The notes beneath the pieces are model-generated. The model did not search any database, was not told the origin of the DNA, and worked only from the letters and a program-made list of their open reading frames with translations. The translations under genes and the position numbers were made by a program. This document shows, one piece after another, positions 16,314 to 25,127 of a stretch of 64,000 bases of DNA (position 1 is the stretch's first letter; each line of letters opens with the position of its first letter). Source of the stretch: Bacillota bacterium (GTDB lineage: Bacteria > Bacillota > UBA4882 > UBA8346); the NCBI GenBank assembly GCA_023402395.1, contig JAEYGI010000071.1, forward strand, positions 1-64,000. The letters run 5' to 3'.

Positions 16314-16918
16314 TTTCCGGCATCCCCCTTGGTCCTGACCACTTTCAGTTGATTGGTGGCCGAATTGAATAGAAAAGCATCCCGCTCGATAGCGGTCAAA
16401 CAATACTCGGTGCCCGGAAGTTGCTGGCCGGGCAGAAGCAGGTACGTTTTATTCAGATAACCGACCAGCGCCACCCTTTTCCCTTGGCTGCTGACAACGC
16501 CTTTCCAGATAATCTCCGGCTCCGGTGGCTTGGATTTGACCGGCTCTGGAGTCGCTACCGGCTTTTGGGGCTCTACTGGCCGAAATAGCGGTTGAGCCGG
16601 CTTTTGTTCCCTCGGCGACTTATCATTTTCAAACGCCAGCTTTGGAGGCAAAAACGGATCGCGATCCAAGCCATCCGCCACAGGAACTAAACCCTTCATT
16701 CCAGAACCGGGTGAAGCTGAAATAACCCGCGTCCGTTCACCCGGAACCGGACTTACGTCAGCCGTTGGTTTCGCCGGAGCCACCAATATCGGTTCCGGAG
16801 CGCCGGTGGGCATCAAGTACATAGCTGCCACGCCGATAATCGCCAGTGCCAGCGTTATTAACACAACCGGCGAAGTTAAAATACTCCTTTGTCCGTTCTC
16901 CTGATCAGTTTTTCTCAT
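16310..16918 (-). CDS. PilP-like pilus alignment protein
   Basis: A 202-residue bitopic protein in the place normally held by pilP. One membrane helix (about 15-35) is followed by a Pro-rich region, a DRDPFLPP motif like the DPF motif of PilP/GspC proteins, more Pro-rich sequence, and a C-terminal beta-domain (IIWKGVVSSQGKRVALVGYL) resembling the homology region of PilP/GspC that contacts the secretin. Unlike classical PilP it has no lipobox, so it is probably anchored in the inner membrane. Both ends overlap neighbouring genes by 4 bp (ATGA). Confidence 0.75.
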   Translation of the reverse strand: MRKTDQENGQRSILTSPVVLITLALAIIGVAAMYLMPTGAPEPILVAPAKPTADVSPVPGERTRVISASPGSGMKGLVPVADGLDRDPFLPPKLAFENDKSPREQKPAQPLFRPVEPQKPVATPEPVKSKPPEPEIIWKGVVSSQGKRVALVGYLNKTYLLLPGQQLPGTEYCLTAIERDAFLFNSATNQLKVVRTKGDAGK

Positions 16919-17484
16919 GGCTTCACCTTTTCCGGAGGCGCGTTAATCACCAAATGCAAAACCAGGCCGATATCCAGGATGTAGTCTTGGTTTTCATCAT
17001 CCGGAAATGAGTTTACCGTCAATTCGGAAACGGCGATCATCCGGCTTCCTTTGGGCAGTTCATCCAGAAAATCCAGCAACCCTTGATAGTCGCCGCTGAG
17101 ATTCAGGCGCCATTGGCAGAAGAGGTATCCTGGCAATTCCGGTTTGCGTATCGGCTCCGGATCAAGCGTGCAGGATTTAACGGTAACCTCCGCTTCATCT
17201 CCCAATCGTTCCAGCTCGATCACAAATTGGGCTTGCTCCTCTTTGGAGGGGATATAGGATGCCATTCGCCGCCCCTCGGCTTCGAACTCGAGGCTTTTGG
17301 CTTTAAGCTCTTCTAACAGTTTTACTTTGGCGACCGCGGCGGCAATCGCCACCTTGTCCTTTTCGATCGCCGCATTCAGCGTCCGGTTTTGCTGGGAAAA
17401 GACAAACCAGGCATATCCCGCTCCGCTTAGGAGTAGAACCGCCAAAATGTACAAACCAATGTCCAGAGGCTTAATTTTGGCCAT
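16915..17484 (-). CDS. pilO: Type IV pilus inner-membrane platform protein PilO
   Basis: A 189-residue bitopic protein: a membrane helix at about 8-30, a coiled-coil stretch rich in Ala/Lys/Glu (about 35-75), then a periplasmic ferredoxin-like fold (residues 85-180). It pairs with PilN to form the alignment complex between the ATPase platform and the secretin. Its identity rests on size, topology and its place between pilN and the PilP-like gene; sequence conservation in this family is low. It overlaps both neighbours. Confidence 0.85.
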   Translation of the reverse strand: MAKIKPLDIGLYILAVLLLSGAGYAWFVFSQQNRTLNAAIEKDKVAIAAAVAKVKLLEELKAKSLEFEAEGRRMASYIPSKEEQAQFVIELERLGDEAEVTVKSCTLDPEPIRKPELPGYLFCQWRLNLSGDYQGLLDFLDELPKGSRMIAVSELTVNSFPDDENQDYILDIGLVLHLVINAPPEKVKP

Positions 17485-18022
17485 TATTCCTTGGCTCCTT
17501 CACGGTTTGCAGCTCAAGATTGAATAGGTACTGTTTTTCGCTCTGACTGAACGATCGCACTTTCGAAGCCTGGATTATGGGCAGATCGTTCAAATTGTTC
17601 TGAAAATCCCCCACCAGGGAGAAGAGCATGGCCCGGCCTTCAATGGTCAGCTTACCGTCCGGCGTGACGGTGAATCTGGTCAACCAGACGTTTTCCGGAA
17701 CTTCAGCGGCCACGGCCCGCAAGATGAGCGCCAGCGGTTGATAGGAATCGCTAATTTTCCTTACTTCCGCTTGCTTGGTTTCAATTTGACGCTTAATAAG
17801 CTGAAATTTATCGAACTCTACCAAGGACTGTTGATAGGAGTCCAGTTGGGTACGGTATCGTTCGGACTCGGCGGTCAGCCACTGATGTTGCAAAAATTCA
17901 TTAACCGCCAAAAAGCCCACTCCCAAAATCAAAATTACCCCGGCCAGCAAGATCACCAGATTGGTAAATGTCACCTGAGGTTGCGGCCGGTATTGGACAG
18001 GCAGCAGGTTAATTTTCATCAT
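17471..18022 (-). CDS. pilN: Type IV pilus inner-membrane platform protein PilN
   Basis: A 183-residue protein. The short cytoplasmic N-terminus MKINLLPVQYRPQPQ contains the INLLP motif that binds PilM, followed by a membrane helix (about 20-42), a coiled coil and a periplasmic domain (VWLTRFTVTPDGKLTIEGRA). The ATG at 18022 lies 6 nt after AGAGG; a TTG at 18025 and a second ATG at 18019 are also possible. It overlaps the end of pilM by about 14 bp. Confidence 0.9.
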   Translation of the reverse strand: MMKINLLPVQYRPQPQVTFTNLVILLAGVILILGVGFLAVNEFLQHQWLTAESERYRTQLDSYQQSLVEFDKFQLIKRQIETKQAEVRKISDSYQPLALILRAVAAEVPENVWLTRFTVTPDGKLTIEGRAMLFSLVGDFQNNLNDLPIIQASKVRSFSQSEKQYLFNLELQTVKEPRNNGQN

Positions 18023-19076
18023 CAATTACCTCTCTCAAGCCCAGGCCCAGCGCAGTCGCAAAGACGGGAAACTCCAACATAAATTGGTTTTTCAGCTTGT
18101 CCGGGCAGATGACCTTATCGGTCAAGCCGCATTCCACCGGAACGTTCAGTTCGTTCCGGAGAAACTGGATGATATTTTTGAGCCGGGCTCCTCCGCCGGT
18201 GACGACCACCCGTTTGATCTCCTCATTACGCTGTTGCAGCTGGTAATAATCGAACGAGCGGCGCAGCTCCATCGCCAGTTCCCGCAAGCCTTCCAGGATC
18301 GCGAAGTTGACTTTGAACTCCGGGCTGTCCGGCGCGGCCTGCTGAATATTATAGAGGGCATCACTGTAGTTTACCTTATATTCCTCCGCTTCTTCAAAAG
18401 GCAACGACAGGCTCCCGCTGACTGTCGATGTAAACCTATGCCCGGCCATAGGAATGATCCGGGTGAACCGGGGAACTCCATCCTTGAAAATAGTTAGGTC
18501 GGTGGTTCCGGCGCCAAGGTCCAACAGCGCGATACTTCCCTGTACCAAGGGCGAATCCAGGCCGAAAATCCGCATCAGCGCCAAGGGTTGAATATCCACC
18601 GCCAACGGCTGAACCTTTATCTGGCGCAAAGTCTCCACGTGGCTCGCGATAATGTCATTTCTGGCGCAGACGAGCATGATCTCCAGTTCATCCTGTTGCG
18701 GATCCTTGCCAATAATTTTGTAGTCAAGGGTCACTTCGTCGAGTTGAAACGGGATATACCGTTCCGCTTCATATTGAATGGCGTTGCCGAGCTGGTCGTC
18801 TTCCATGACCGGCATTTTAATGTGGCGCACGATCACCGCTTGTTGTGAAATGGCGATCACCACCCGGCGCAATGAGATTTTGGACTTGCGAAATAACTCG
18901 TCCACCGCTTCACTGACTACAGTCTGGTCCGCCACCACGCCGTTGCTGATCACGCCGTCCGGCAACGCGATCATTTGAAACCGGTTCAGCCGGGCCGCTC
19001 GTTTGTTGCCGGCGGTCAACTCTACCAACTTTACCGAGTTGCTTCCAATATCCAGTCCAATCCCGATCTTGGGCAT
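18009..19076 (-). CDS. pilM: Type IV pilus assembly ATPase-like protein PilM
   Basis: A 355-residue actin-fold protein that recruits PilN at the cytoplasmic face. The N-terminal nucleotide-binding signature GLDIGSNSVKLVEL, the second phosphate loop LLDLGAGTTDLTIF and the adenosine motif VVVTGGGARLKNI are all present, in the order found in PilM/FtsA-like proteins. It is the first gene of the pilM-pilQ unit, separated from pilD by a terminator and an AT-rich gap. Confidence 0.95.
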   Translation of the reverse strand: MPKIGIGLDIGSNSVKLVELTAGNKRAARLNRFQMIALPDGVISNGVVADQTVVSEAVDELFRKSKISLRRVVIAISQQAVIVRHIKMPVMEDDQLGNAIQYEAERYIPFQLDEVTLDYKIIGKDPQQDELEIMLVCARNDIIASHVETLRQIKVQPLAVDIQPLALMRIFGLDSPLVQGSIALLDLGAGTTDLTIFKDGVPRFTRIIPMAGHRFTSTVSGSLSLPFEEAEEYKVNYSDALYNIQQAAPDSPEFKVNFAILEGLRELAMELRRSFDYYQLQQRNEEIKRVVVTGGGARLKNIIQFLRNELNVPVECGLTDKVICPDKLKNQFMLEFPVFATALGLGLREVIDDEN

Positions 19077-19174
19077 TACATTCCCTCGCTTTGTGACACA
19101 GTTCTTTCCCGCGTGATAGATTTCCCCCTCAAACAGGGTAATGAATTTTCATAATTAGCAAGCGCTTTATAATC

Positions 19175-19198
19175 AAAAACCGTCTGGCGTTAAGACGG
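19175..19198 (-). terminator. Terminator between pilD and pilM
   Basis: On the minus strand CCGTCT-TAACGCC-AGACGG forms a 6-bp GC-rich stem immediately followed by TTTTTG. It divides the pilus genes into two transcription units. A weak promoter for pilM (TTGATT, 17 nt, TATGAA) may follow directly. Confidence 0.65.
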
Positions 19199-19253
19199 AA
19201 CATGATCAAAATAAAAATTCTCCCATGTAATTATCGGAACAATTATAAAATTC

Positions 19254-20006
19254 TTAATGAATTCCCGGCAAAAAAGCGCTAAACCAATCCGCGAAATAAT
19301 ATGGCAGAAAGATCATCGCGAGCGTCCCGGCCACCAAAAATGGGCCGAAAGAGAAAGGTTCATTCCGGCGGACCTTGCCCGCGAGCATCAACGGGAGAAT
19401 AACCAATACCCCCAAAAAGCTTCCCAGGAACAAGGAATAAACGGCGCCCAGCCAATTAAGAAAGACACCGGCCATGGTTAAATATTTGACATCGCCCATA
19501 CCCATTCCTTTTGGATAAATCCAAACAATCAAAAATAAGATGCCGCCACCGATTAAGCCGCCAAGAACGGCGTCGAGCCACTCTCCTTGCCAACTGCGGA
19601 AAGCGAGTCCGATCAGGATCATCGGAATCGTAATCACGTTAGGAATAATCTGATGGTCCAAATCGATAAAGGCGATCACAATCAGCGCATAAACAAACAC
19701 CGCCATGATCAGCCCATGAACATTCAAACCGAACCGGTCCCAAACCAGCAACGTCAGTCCGGCCGTCAACAGTTCAACGATTGGATAGCGCCAGCCGATC
19801 CGGGCCTGGCAATAGCGGCAACGCCCCTTCAGCCATAAGAAACTAAGCACGGGTATCAAATCCCATACCGCCAGCGGATGCCCGCAACGAAAGCAATGCG
19901 ACGGGGGGAGGACAATCGACTCCCCCCGAGGCACACGGAAAATTAATACATTTAGAAAACTGCCTACGATAAGACCGAAGGTAAATACTACGAGATATTC
20001 CGTCAT
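19254..20006 (-). CDS. pilD: Prepilin peptidase / N-methyltransferase
   Basis: A 250-residue aspartyl membrane protease that cleaves prepilin leaders and methylates the new N-terminus. It shows eight or so hydrophobic segments and the N-terminal VGSFLNVLIFRVPRGES. Four zinc-type cysteines appear as two CxxC pairs (CFRCGHP and CRYCQAR). The two catalytic Asp regions are FIDLDHQIIPN and GMGDVKYL. The substrates in this window would be the major pilin and six minor pilins. It follows pilA by 59 bp. Confidence 0.96.
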   Translation of the reverse strand: MTEYLVVFTFGLIVGSFLNVLIFRVPRGESIVLPPSHCFRCGHPLAVWDLIPVLSFLWLKGRCRYCQARIGWRYPIVELLTAGLTLLVWDRFGLNVHGLIMAVFVYALIVIAFIDLDHQIIPNVITIPMILIGLAFRSWQGEWLDAVLGGLIGGGILFLIVWIYPKGMGMGDVKYLTMAGVFLNWLGAVYSLFLGSFLGVLVILPLMLAGKVRRNEPFSFGPFLVAGTLAMIFLPYYFADWFSAFLPGIH

Positions 20007-20065
20007 TTTTTCTCTTTATTTCAGTTAATTTGATAAAAATTAAAACGTTTGCCTAATCAAGGTCC

Positions 20066-20470
20066 TTATTCGCCTTCGCCTTCGCCTTCGCCTTCGCCAC
20101 CGCCAGCATTCCCTCCTGTGGCATCGCCGTGCTCACTGCATACTACTCCTTTGCCGGCATCACTTGCATCAAGAAAAGAATAGGCTCCCACCTCGCCGGT
20201 AACGGGGCATGTCAATGAAGATTGCAATACGGCTGTAGTTCCAGTCGATAAAGCGGCCACGTTTGCCGGATCTGAATTATTCTTTGCCCTGTACATCTCG
20301 ATAGCGGTATTAAGAGTTGCGACATTGGTATGGCAGGCCTTGATCTGTGCTTCTTTGTTCATGTTGATAAATCGCGGAATCGCAAGCGCGGCTAAAACGC
20401 CGAGGATCGCGATGACGATTAACAACTCGATCAGGGTAAAGCCTCGTTCATCCTTCTTTAGCTTCCTCAT
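20066..20470 (-). CDS. pilA: Major type IV pilin-like protein with (Gly-Glu)n tail
   Basis: A 134-residue prepilin. Leader MRKLKKDERG, then FTLIELLIVIAILGVLAALA with Glu+5; mature processing after Gly10. The short globular domain has two cysteines (LTCPVTGEVG and GVVCSEHG) that could form a disulfide, and ends in GGGEGEGEGEGE. The tail is encoded by five exact copies of a hexanucleotide (20069-20098). The ATG at 20470 has AAAGGAGG 7 nt upstream; a longer frame to 20536 has no such site. Its place between pilC and pilD fits the major pilin, though its size is closer to a GspG-type pseudopilin. Confidence 0.9.
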   Translation of the reverse strand: MRKLKKDERGFTLIELLIVIAILGVLAALAIPRFINMNKEAQIKACHTNVATLNTAIEMYRAKNNSDPANVAALSTGTTAVLQSSLTCPVTGEVGAYSFLDASDAGKGVVCSEHGDATGGNAGGGEGEGEGEGE

Positions 20471-20548
20471 TTTCTCACCTCCTTTCGTTGGACTAATTAA
20501 ACTGTTCCGATTCGTTGAAGGCCGGAACACTTCCATAATAAATCTTCT

Positions 20549-21784
20549 CTATCGCAAGGTCGCCCCAGTGCTCATCTCAAACATCGGCATCATCACGGCG
20601 GCGACGATTCCGCCGACTACCACGCCCATGAATACGATAACCATCGGCTCAATCATGGCGGTAAGCGCCTCCACGGCATAATTGGCCTCCCGCTCGTAAA
20701 ACTCGGCCACCTGGTTGAGCATGTCCGAGAGTTCGCCGGTCTCCTCGCCCACCGCAATCATCTGGGTGACCAGCTTGGGGAAGATTTTCATCTCCGCCAG
20801 CGGCGCCGCCAAACTGGTGCCACGAGTCAGATTGGCCCTGGCGCTGGCGATGGCGTCGGTGATCACCGCATTGCCGACCGCACGCTCCACTACTTCCATA
20901 CTGGTAATAATCGCGACGCCGCTATCTAATAGCGTAGCTAAGGTTCTCGTGAACCGGGCGACTCCCAGTTTTTGAATTACCGGGCCGACTACCGGCGCGC
21001 TAAAAAGGAGATAATCAAATTTCCGTTTTCCGCCGGGGGTCCCTTTGTATTTGAACAGCCCGAACGCCGTTCCTCCCAAGATGCTAAAGACGACATACCA
21101 ATATTGGTTGAGGAAATTACTGAAGTTAATCAACAATTGGGTGATCCAAGGCAATTTCACTCCGGAATTAACGAACATTCCGATAAAGGTCGGCATCACC
21201 ACGGTTAGCAGCAGTAATACCACCAGCACCGCCACGCAGGCGATGATCGCCGGATAGGTCAGCGCGCCGATGACTTTCTTCTGCAGGGTGAAATCCCGCT
21301 CGATGTGTTCGGTCAGACGGATCAGCACCGTTTCCAACTGGCCGCCGACCTCGCCCGCCTCGACCATGTGAATGTAAATCGGCGGGAAAACTTTAGGATG
21401 CTTGCCAAGCGCCGCGTGAAGGGCTTCTCCGCTCTCCACCTGCCGCCGGATGTCACCGATCACATACCCCAGATACCGGTTCTCGGTCTGTTCGGCCAAC
21501 AGGTTGAGACAATTGACCAGATTGACCCCGGCCCGGACCATCACCGCGAATTGGCGAGTGAATAAGAGCAAATCCTTCAACTTCACCCGGCCGACCGGCC
21601 TTTGCTGCGCTTTCGCAGCGCCGAGGCTGCGCCGGGCCGCGCTGACCGGTTGCAGATTGACAATATAAGATCCTTCCACCCGGATCTTGGCTGCCGCTTC
21701 CCGCGCATGGACGGCCTCGATCTGCCCCTTGGTGATCTTGCCGCTCCGATCCCGCAATTGATATTGAAACGTGGGCATCGCCAT
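20549..21784 (-). CDS. pilC: Type IV pilus inner-membrane platform protein PilC
   Basis: A 411-residue GspF-family membrane protein that couples the motor ATPases to pilin insertion. After an N-terminal domain (FQYQLRDRSGKITKGQIEA), two homologous cytoplasmic helical domains each precede membrane segments. Typical motifs are LLLFTRQFAVMVRAGVNLV, FPPIYIHMVEAGEVGGQLE and ITSMEVVERAVGN with MIAVGEETGELSDML. It starts 6 bp after pilT ends. Confidence 0.96.
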   Translation of the reverse strand: MAMPTFQYQLRDRSGKITKGQIEAVHAREAAAKIRVEGSYIVNLQPVSAARRSLGAAKAQQRPVGRVKLKDLLLFTRQFAVMVRAGVNLVNCLNLLAEQTENRYLGYVIGDIRRQVESGEALHAALGKHPKVFPPIYIHMVEAGEVGGQLETVLIRLTEHIERDFTLQKKVIGALTYPAIIACVAVLVVLLLLTVVMPTFIGMFVNSGVKLPWITQLLINFSNFLNQYWYVVFSILGGTAFGLFKYKGTPGGKRKFDYLLFSAPVVGPVIQKLGVARFTRTLATLLDSGVAIITSMEVVERAVGNAVITDAIASARANLTRGTSLAAPLAEMKIFPKLVTQMIAVGEETGELSDMLNQVAEFYEREANYAVEALTAMIEPMVIVFMGVVVGGIVAAVMMPMFEMSTGATLR

Positions 21785-21790
21785 ACCTCG

Positions 21791-22849
21791 TCAGGCTTCG
21801 ATGAATTTCTTAAAATCCTCCTGGTCGGAGGCACGCAACAGCGCTTCCTGGACACTGATCATCCGTTTTTGATAAAGCGCCCGCAAGGAGTAGTCCATGG
21901 TGATCATTCCTAATTTCCCGCCGGTCTGCATCACCATCGGCAGTTGATAGGTTTTCCCCTCGCGAATGATGTTCCGGGCGGCGTTGGTCATCACCAGTAT
22001 CTCCGTGGCCAAAACCCGTCCCGGTTGGTCGGAGCGGGGAATCAACGCTTGAGAGATAATCCCCTGCAATGTCAGGGACAATTGGGTGCGGACCTGCTCT
22101 TGCTGATGAGGCGGAAAGACGTCGATCACCCGGTCCACGGTCTGGGTCGCGTCGTTGGTATGCAGGGTGGCGAAGACCAAATGCCCGGTTTCAGCGGCGG
22201 TCAGGGCCGTCTGAATGGTTTCAAAGTCGCGCATCTCCCCGACCAGGATCACGTCCGGGTCCTCCCGCAAGGCGGCCCGCAGGGCGCTGGCGAAGGAATC
22301 GGCGTCGGTTCCGATCTCCCGTTGATTAATCACGCTCCGTTTGTGGCGGTGCAGAAACTCGATGGGATCTTCCAGCGTGATGATATGGCAATTGCGCGTC
22401 AGATTGATCAGATCGAGCAACGCCGCCAGAGTCGTTGTTTTGCCGCTGCCGGTCGGGCCGGTGACCAGAACCAGTCCCCGCGACTTTTCGGCGAAACTTT
22501 TGACCGCTTCCGGCAGGCCCAAGGTTTCCAGCGGCGGAATCTGGCTGGGGATCAACCGCATCACCGCAGCCGCTGTGCCGCGTTGCCGGAAGATGTTGAT
22601 CCGGAACCGGCCCAGTTCGGCCACGCCGTACGAAAAATCGACTTGTCCCGTTTGATTCAAAATCCGTTGCCGGTGTTCATCCAAGAGCGGCATAAGCACT
22701 TCACGAATGGACGTATGGGTCAGAACTTCCTGGCCGTCGATGGGCATCAATTCGCCGAAGAGGCGAAGCATTGGCGGGCGTCCGATCGTCAGGTGCAGAT
22801 CGGATGCGTTCCGCTTGACGGCGACGGTGAGCAATTCGTTTATATGCAC
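21791..22849 (-). CDS. pilT: Pilus retraction ATPase PilT
   Basis: A 352-residue hexameric ATPase that powers pilus retraction and twitching. Visible are the N-terminal ASDLHLTIGRPPMLR, Walker A GPTGSGKTTT (about 132-141), the Asp box ITLEDPIEFLH, Walker B ILVGEMRDFETI and the His box HLVFATLHTNDA. The family's AIRNLIRE-like C-terminal motif appears as AARNIIREGKTYQ. It is followed by pilC and preceded by pilB 14 bp upstream. Confidence 0.96.
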   Translation of the reverse strand: MHINELLTVAVKRNASDLHLTIGRPPMLRLFGELMPIDGQEVLTHTSIREVLMPLLDEHRQRILNQTGQVDFSYGVAELGRFRINIFRQRGTAAAVMRLIPSQIPPLETLGLPEAVKSFAEKSRGLVLVTGPTGSGKTTTLAALLDLINLTRNCHIITLEDPIEFLHRHKRSVINQREIGTDADSFASALRAALREDPDVILVGEMRDFETIQTALTAAETGHLVFATLHTNDATQTVDRVIDVFPPHQQEQVRTQLSLTLQGIISQALIPRSDQPGRVLATEILVMTNAARNIIREGKTYQLPMVMQTGGKLGMITMDYSLRALYQKRMISVQEALLRASDQEDFKKFIEA

Positions 22850-22863
22850 GAGAGCCTCTCCAA

Positions 22864-24567
22864 TCAGTCGATGATGTACGCGGTCCGGATAACTTCCTCC
22901 AAAGAGGTCTTTCCTTCCAGGGCTTTGGCCAGGCCGTCATAGAACAAGGGGGCCATTCCGTGTTTGATGGCTGCTTCCTTAATAACTCCGGACGGCACGT
23001 TCTGGCTGACCAGCGACCGCAGTTCGGGGTTCATGATCAAGACTTCATGAAGCGCGATCCGCCGGGCGTATCCCGTTCCCGCGCACTGAGAGCACCCTTG
23101 GCCTTTATAAAACAGGTGCTTGTCCGGATCGAAGCCGGGAATGCTCCCCGCCACCATCCGGTAAAACGGATCCTTGGCATCCAATTTGTACGGCGTCCGG
23201 CAATCGCGGCACAGCGCGCGAACCAGGCGTTGCGCCAATACTCCGGCGACCGTGGAGGCCACCAGGAACGGCTCGATACCCATGTCAATCAGCCGGGTCA
23301 CCGTACTGGGGGCGTCGTTGGTATGCAGCGTCGAAAGCACCAGGTGACCGGTGAGCGCGGCTTGCGAGGCAATCTGGGCCGTTTCCTTGTCCCGGATCTC
23401 GCCCACCATCACGATATCCGGATCCTGCCGCAGGAAAGAACGGAGCGCCGCCGCGAAAGTAAGGCCGGCCTTAGTGTTGACTTGCACCTGATTGACGCCG
23501 GGTATCTGGTATTCGACCGGATCTTCAACCGTCATGATGTTGATATCCGGCTTGTTTAGCTCATTTAAGACCGCGCTCAGCGTCGTCGACTTGCCGCTTC
23601 CGGTCGGGCCGGTGACCAGGATGATGCCGTGCGGCTGTTTATAGATGGTGCGGAACTTTTCCAAAGTGGCGGGGACAAATCCCAGGTTCTCCATTTTGGC
23701 CATGATACTGTTCTTGAACAAGAGCCGCATCACGATCTTCTCCCCAAAGACCGTCGGGATCGCCGATACCCGCAGGTCAATGGCGACACCTTCCACCCGC
23801 AGTTGAATCCGGCCGTCCTGGGGAACCCGCTTTTCGGCGATATCCATTCCGGAGATGATCTTGATGCGGGAGATGATCGCCGGCTGAGTGTTTTTGGGGG
23901 AGGTCATCACCTTCTTCAAATGCCCGTCCACCCGGTAGCGAACCGACAACTCCCGCTCGGTGGGTTCGATATGAATATCGCTGGCCCGCTCTTTCACCGC
24001 CTGGGTCATGATTAAATTAACCAGGCGGATGATTGGTGCTTCTTCCGCCGCCTCCAGATCGTCGGACGCCTCTTCTTGCTGTTCCTCGAATTGAACGTCC
24101 AGTTCCTTGAAGACTTCCTCGATCGAACCCCTGATCCCGAAGTATTGGTTAATGGCGCGGTTTAAATCTTCCTCGGTGACGATGACTGGCTGAATCTCCA
24201 GATTCAGCGTCATCCGCAGCTCATCCAGAGCCAGGACATCAGTGGGATCGATCATTCCCAGCACCAGGCGGTTGCCGCTTTTCTCCACCGGGAAAACCTT
24301 GTATTTCCGAAGCAGATTCTCGGGAACCGCCGCCACGACTCCCGGCGGAATGTTTTTCTTCGCCAGAATGACATGGGGAATGCCGAGTTGAAACTCAAGA
24401 ACCTCGATCAGGGTCAATTCGGATAACGTGCCGTCTTTAACCAGAATGCTTCCAAGGCGGCTCCCGCTTTTTTTCTGTGCCTCAAGCGCGTCCGCCAACT
24501 GTTTCTCAGTGATGAACCCGTGCCGCACCAACAGATCGCCCAGTTTTTGCTTCCCGATATTGGCCAT
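22864..24567 (-). CDS. pilB: Pilus extension ATPase PilB
   Basis: A 567-residue hexameric motor for pilus polymerisation. The N-terminal MshEN/GspE-N domain occupies about 1-145; this domain class binds c-di-GMP in some homologues. The ATPase core has Walker A GPTGSGKST (320-328), the Asp box VEDPVEYQI, Walker B IVMVGEIRDKET and HLVLSTLHTNDA. A zinc tetracysteine (CRDCRTPY and CSQCAGTG) lies in the C-terminal part. The ATG at 24567 was preferred to an in-frame TTG at 24600, as the family starts near KQKLGDLLV. It is the first gene of the pilB-pilD unit. Confidence 0.96.
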   Translation of the reverse strand: MANIGKQKLGDLLVRHGFITEKQLADALEAQKKSGSRLGSILVKDGTLSELTLIEVLEFQLGIPHVILAKKNIPPGVVAAVPENLLRKYKVFPVEKSGNRLVLGMIDPTDVLALDELRMTLNLEIQPVIVTEEDLNRAINQYFGIRGSIEEVFKELDVQFEEQQEEASDDLEAAEEAPIIRLVNLIMTQAVKERASDIHIEPTERELSVRYRVDGHLKKVMTSPKNTQPAIISRIKIISGMDIAEKRVPQDGRIQLRVEGVAIDLRVSAIPTVFGEKIVMRLLFKNSIMAKMENLGFVPATLEKFRTIYKQPHGIILVTGPTGSGKSTTLSAVLNELNKPDINIMTVEDPVEYQIPGVNQVQVNTKAGLTFAAALRSFLRQDPDIVMVGEIRDKETAQIASQAALTGHLVLSTLHTNDAPSTVTRLIDMGIEPFLVASTVAGVLAQRLVRALCRDCRTPYKLDAKDPFYRMVAGSIPGFDPDKHLFYKGQGCSQCAGTGYARRIALHEVLIMNPELRSLVSQNVPSGVIKEAAIKHGMAPLFYDGLAKALEGKTSLEEVIRTAYIID

Positions 24568-24935
24568 TGAATACCCCAAAAAATGTAACGTATCAAACAA
24601 AAGCGCCGCATTGGACTTTCAAATTCCATGACAGAACTTAACGCGCTCCAAAGCGGCTACCTAAAGAAATATGTAACCGCTTACTTCCAGCTTCCGGTCA
24701 GCGAGCGTCTCCCACCCTTTGCCTTGCTCCAGCGGGCCGAACAAACGTTACATATCAGCTTTTATACTTATCTAATTCAAAATTACGAAGCTTTTGACGA
24801 CTGACTCAATGCCCCAGCCTTTCATGTTTCCACGGAGTGAAAAGCAAGAAAAGCGATATGTCTTATTCATGGGACCATTTAGCGTAAATCCCAGCAATCC
24901 AGCAAGCCAGTCAATTTTTACAAATTATTTATCAA
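24568..24935 (-). promoter_or_regulatory. Long structured 5' leader of the pilB operon
   Basis: About 370 nt lie between the predicted transcription start and pilB. On the minus strand, TATGTAAC and GTTACATA (24747-24740 and 24678-24671) pair around a GC-rich insert. A second helix pairs AGCCGCTTTGGA with TCCAATGCGGCGCT, and CGTTACAT recurs near 24587. A further conserved-looking segment (GTGGAAACATGAAAGGCTGG, around 24832-24813) lies upstream. The position suits a regulatory RNA, but I could not match it to a known riboswitch class; a degraded MITE is the alternative. Confidence 0.4.
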
Positions 24936-24939
24936 TTTC

Positions 24940-24968
24940 ATTTTATTTTATCAAACCCCTTTTGTCAA
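24940..24968 (-). promoter_or_regulatory. Promoter of the pilB operon
   Basis: On the minus strand a perfect TTGACA (24968-24963) is followed after exactly 17 nt by TAAAAT (24945-24940). It faces pilB across the long leader. The rest of the gap to 25127 is AT-rich, with no gene seen. Confidence 0.75.
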
Positions 24969-25127
24969 GGCATTTTCCACTCCACAATCCTCAAAACGCC
25001 AGGTTTCACAGCGGGTTAATCGGCCAATAGCTTGCCATTTTAGGGTTGGAATTTGGTAGTCAAAATTCAGAATATTTGAAAGCGGCCAACTGTTCTTTAT
25101 TCTAACTCCTAAAATTGCATTCTCATC

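Noticed and set aside
24640..24750. c-di-GMP-I riboswitch upstream of pilB
   Set aside because: GGCAAAGGG and GACGC pieces and a GGTAGCCG end are suggestive, but the conserved CACGCACAGGGCAAACC and ACGCAAAGCC blocks are not in the right order or spacing. Kept only as a structured leader of unknown type.
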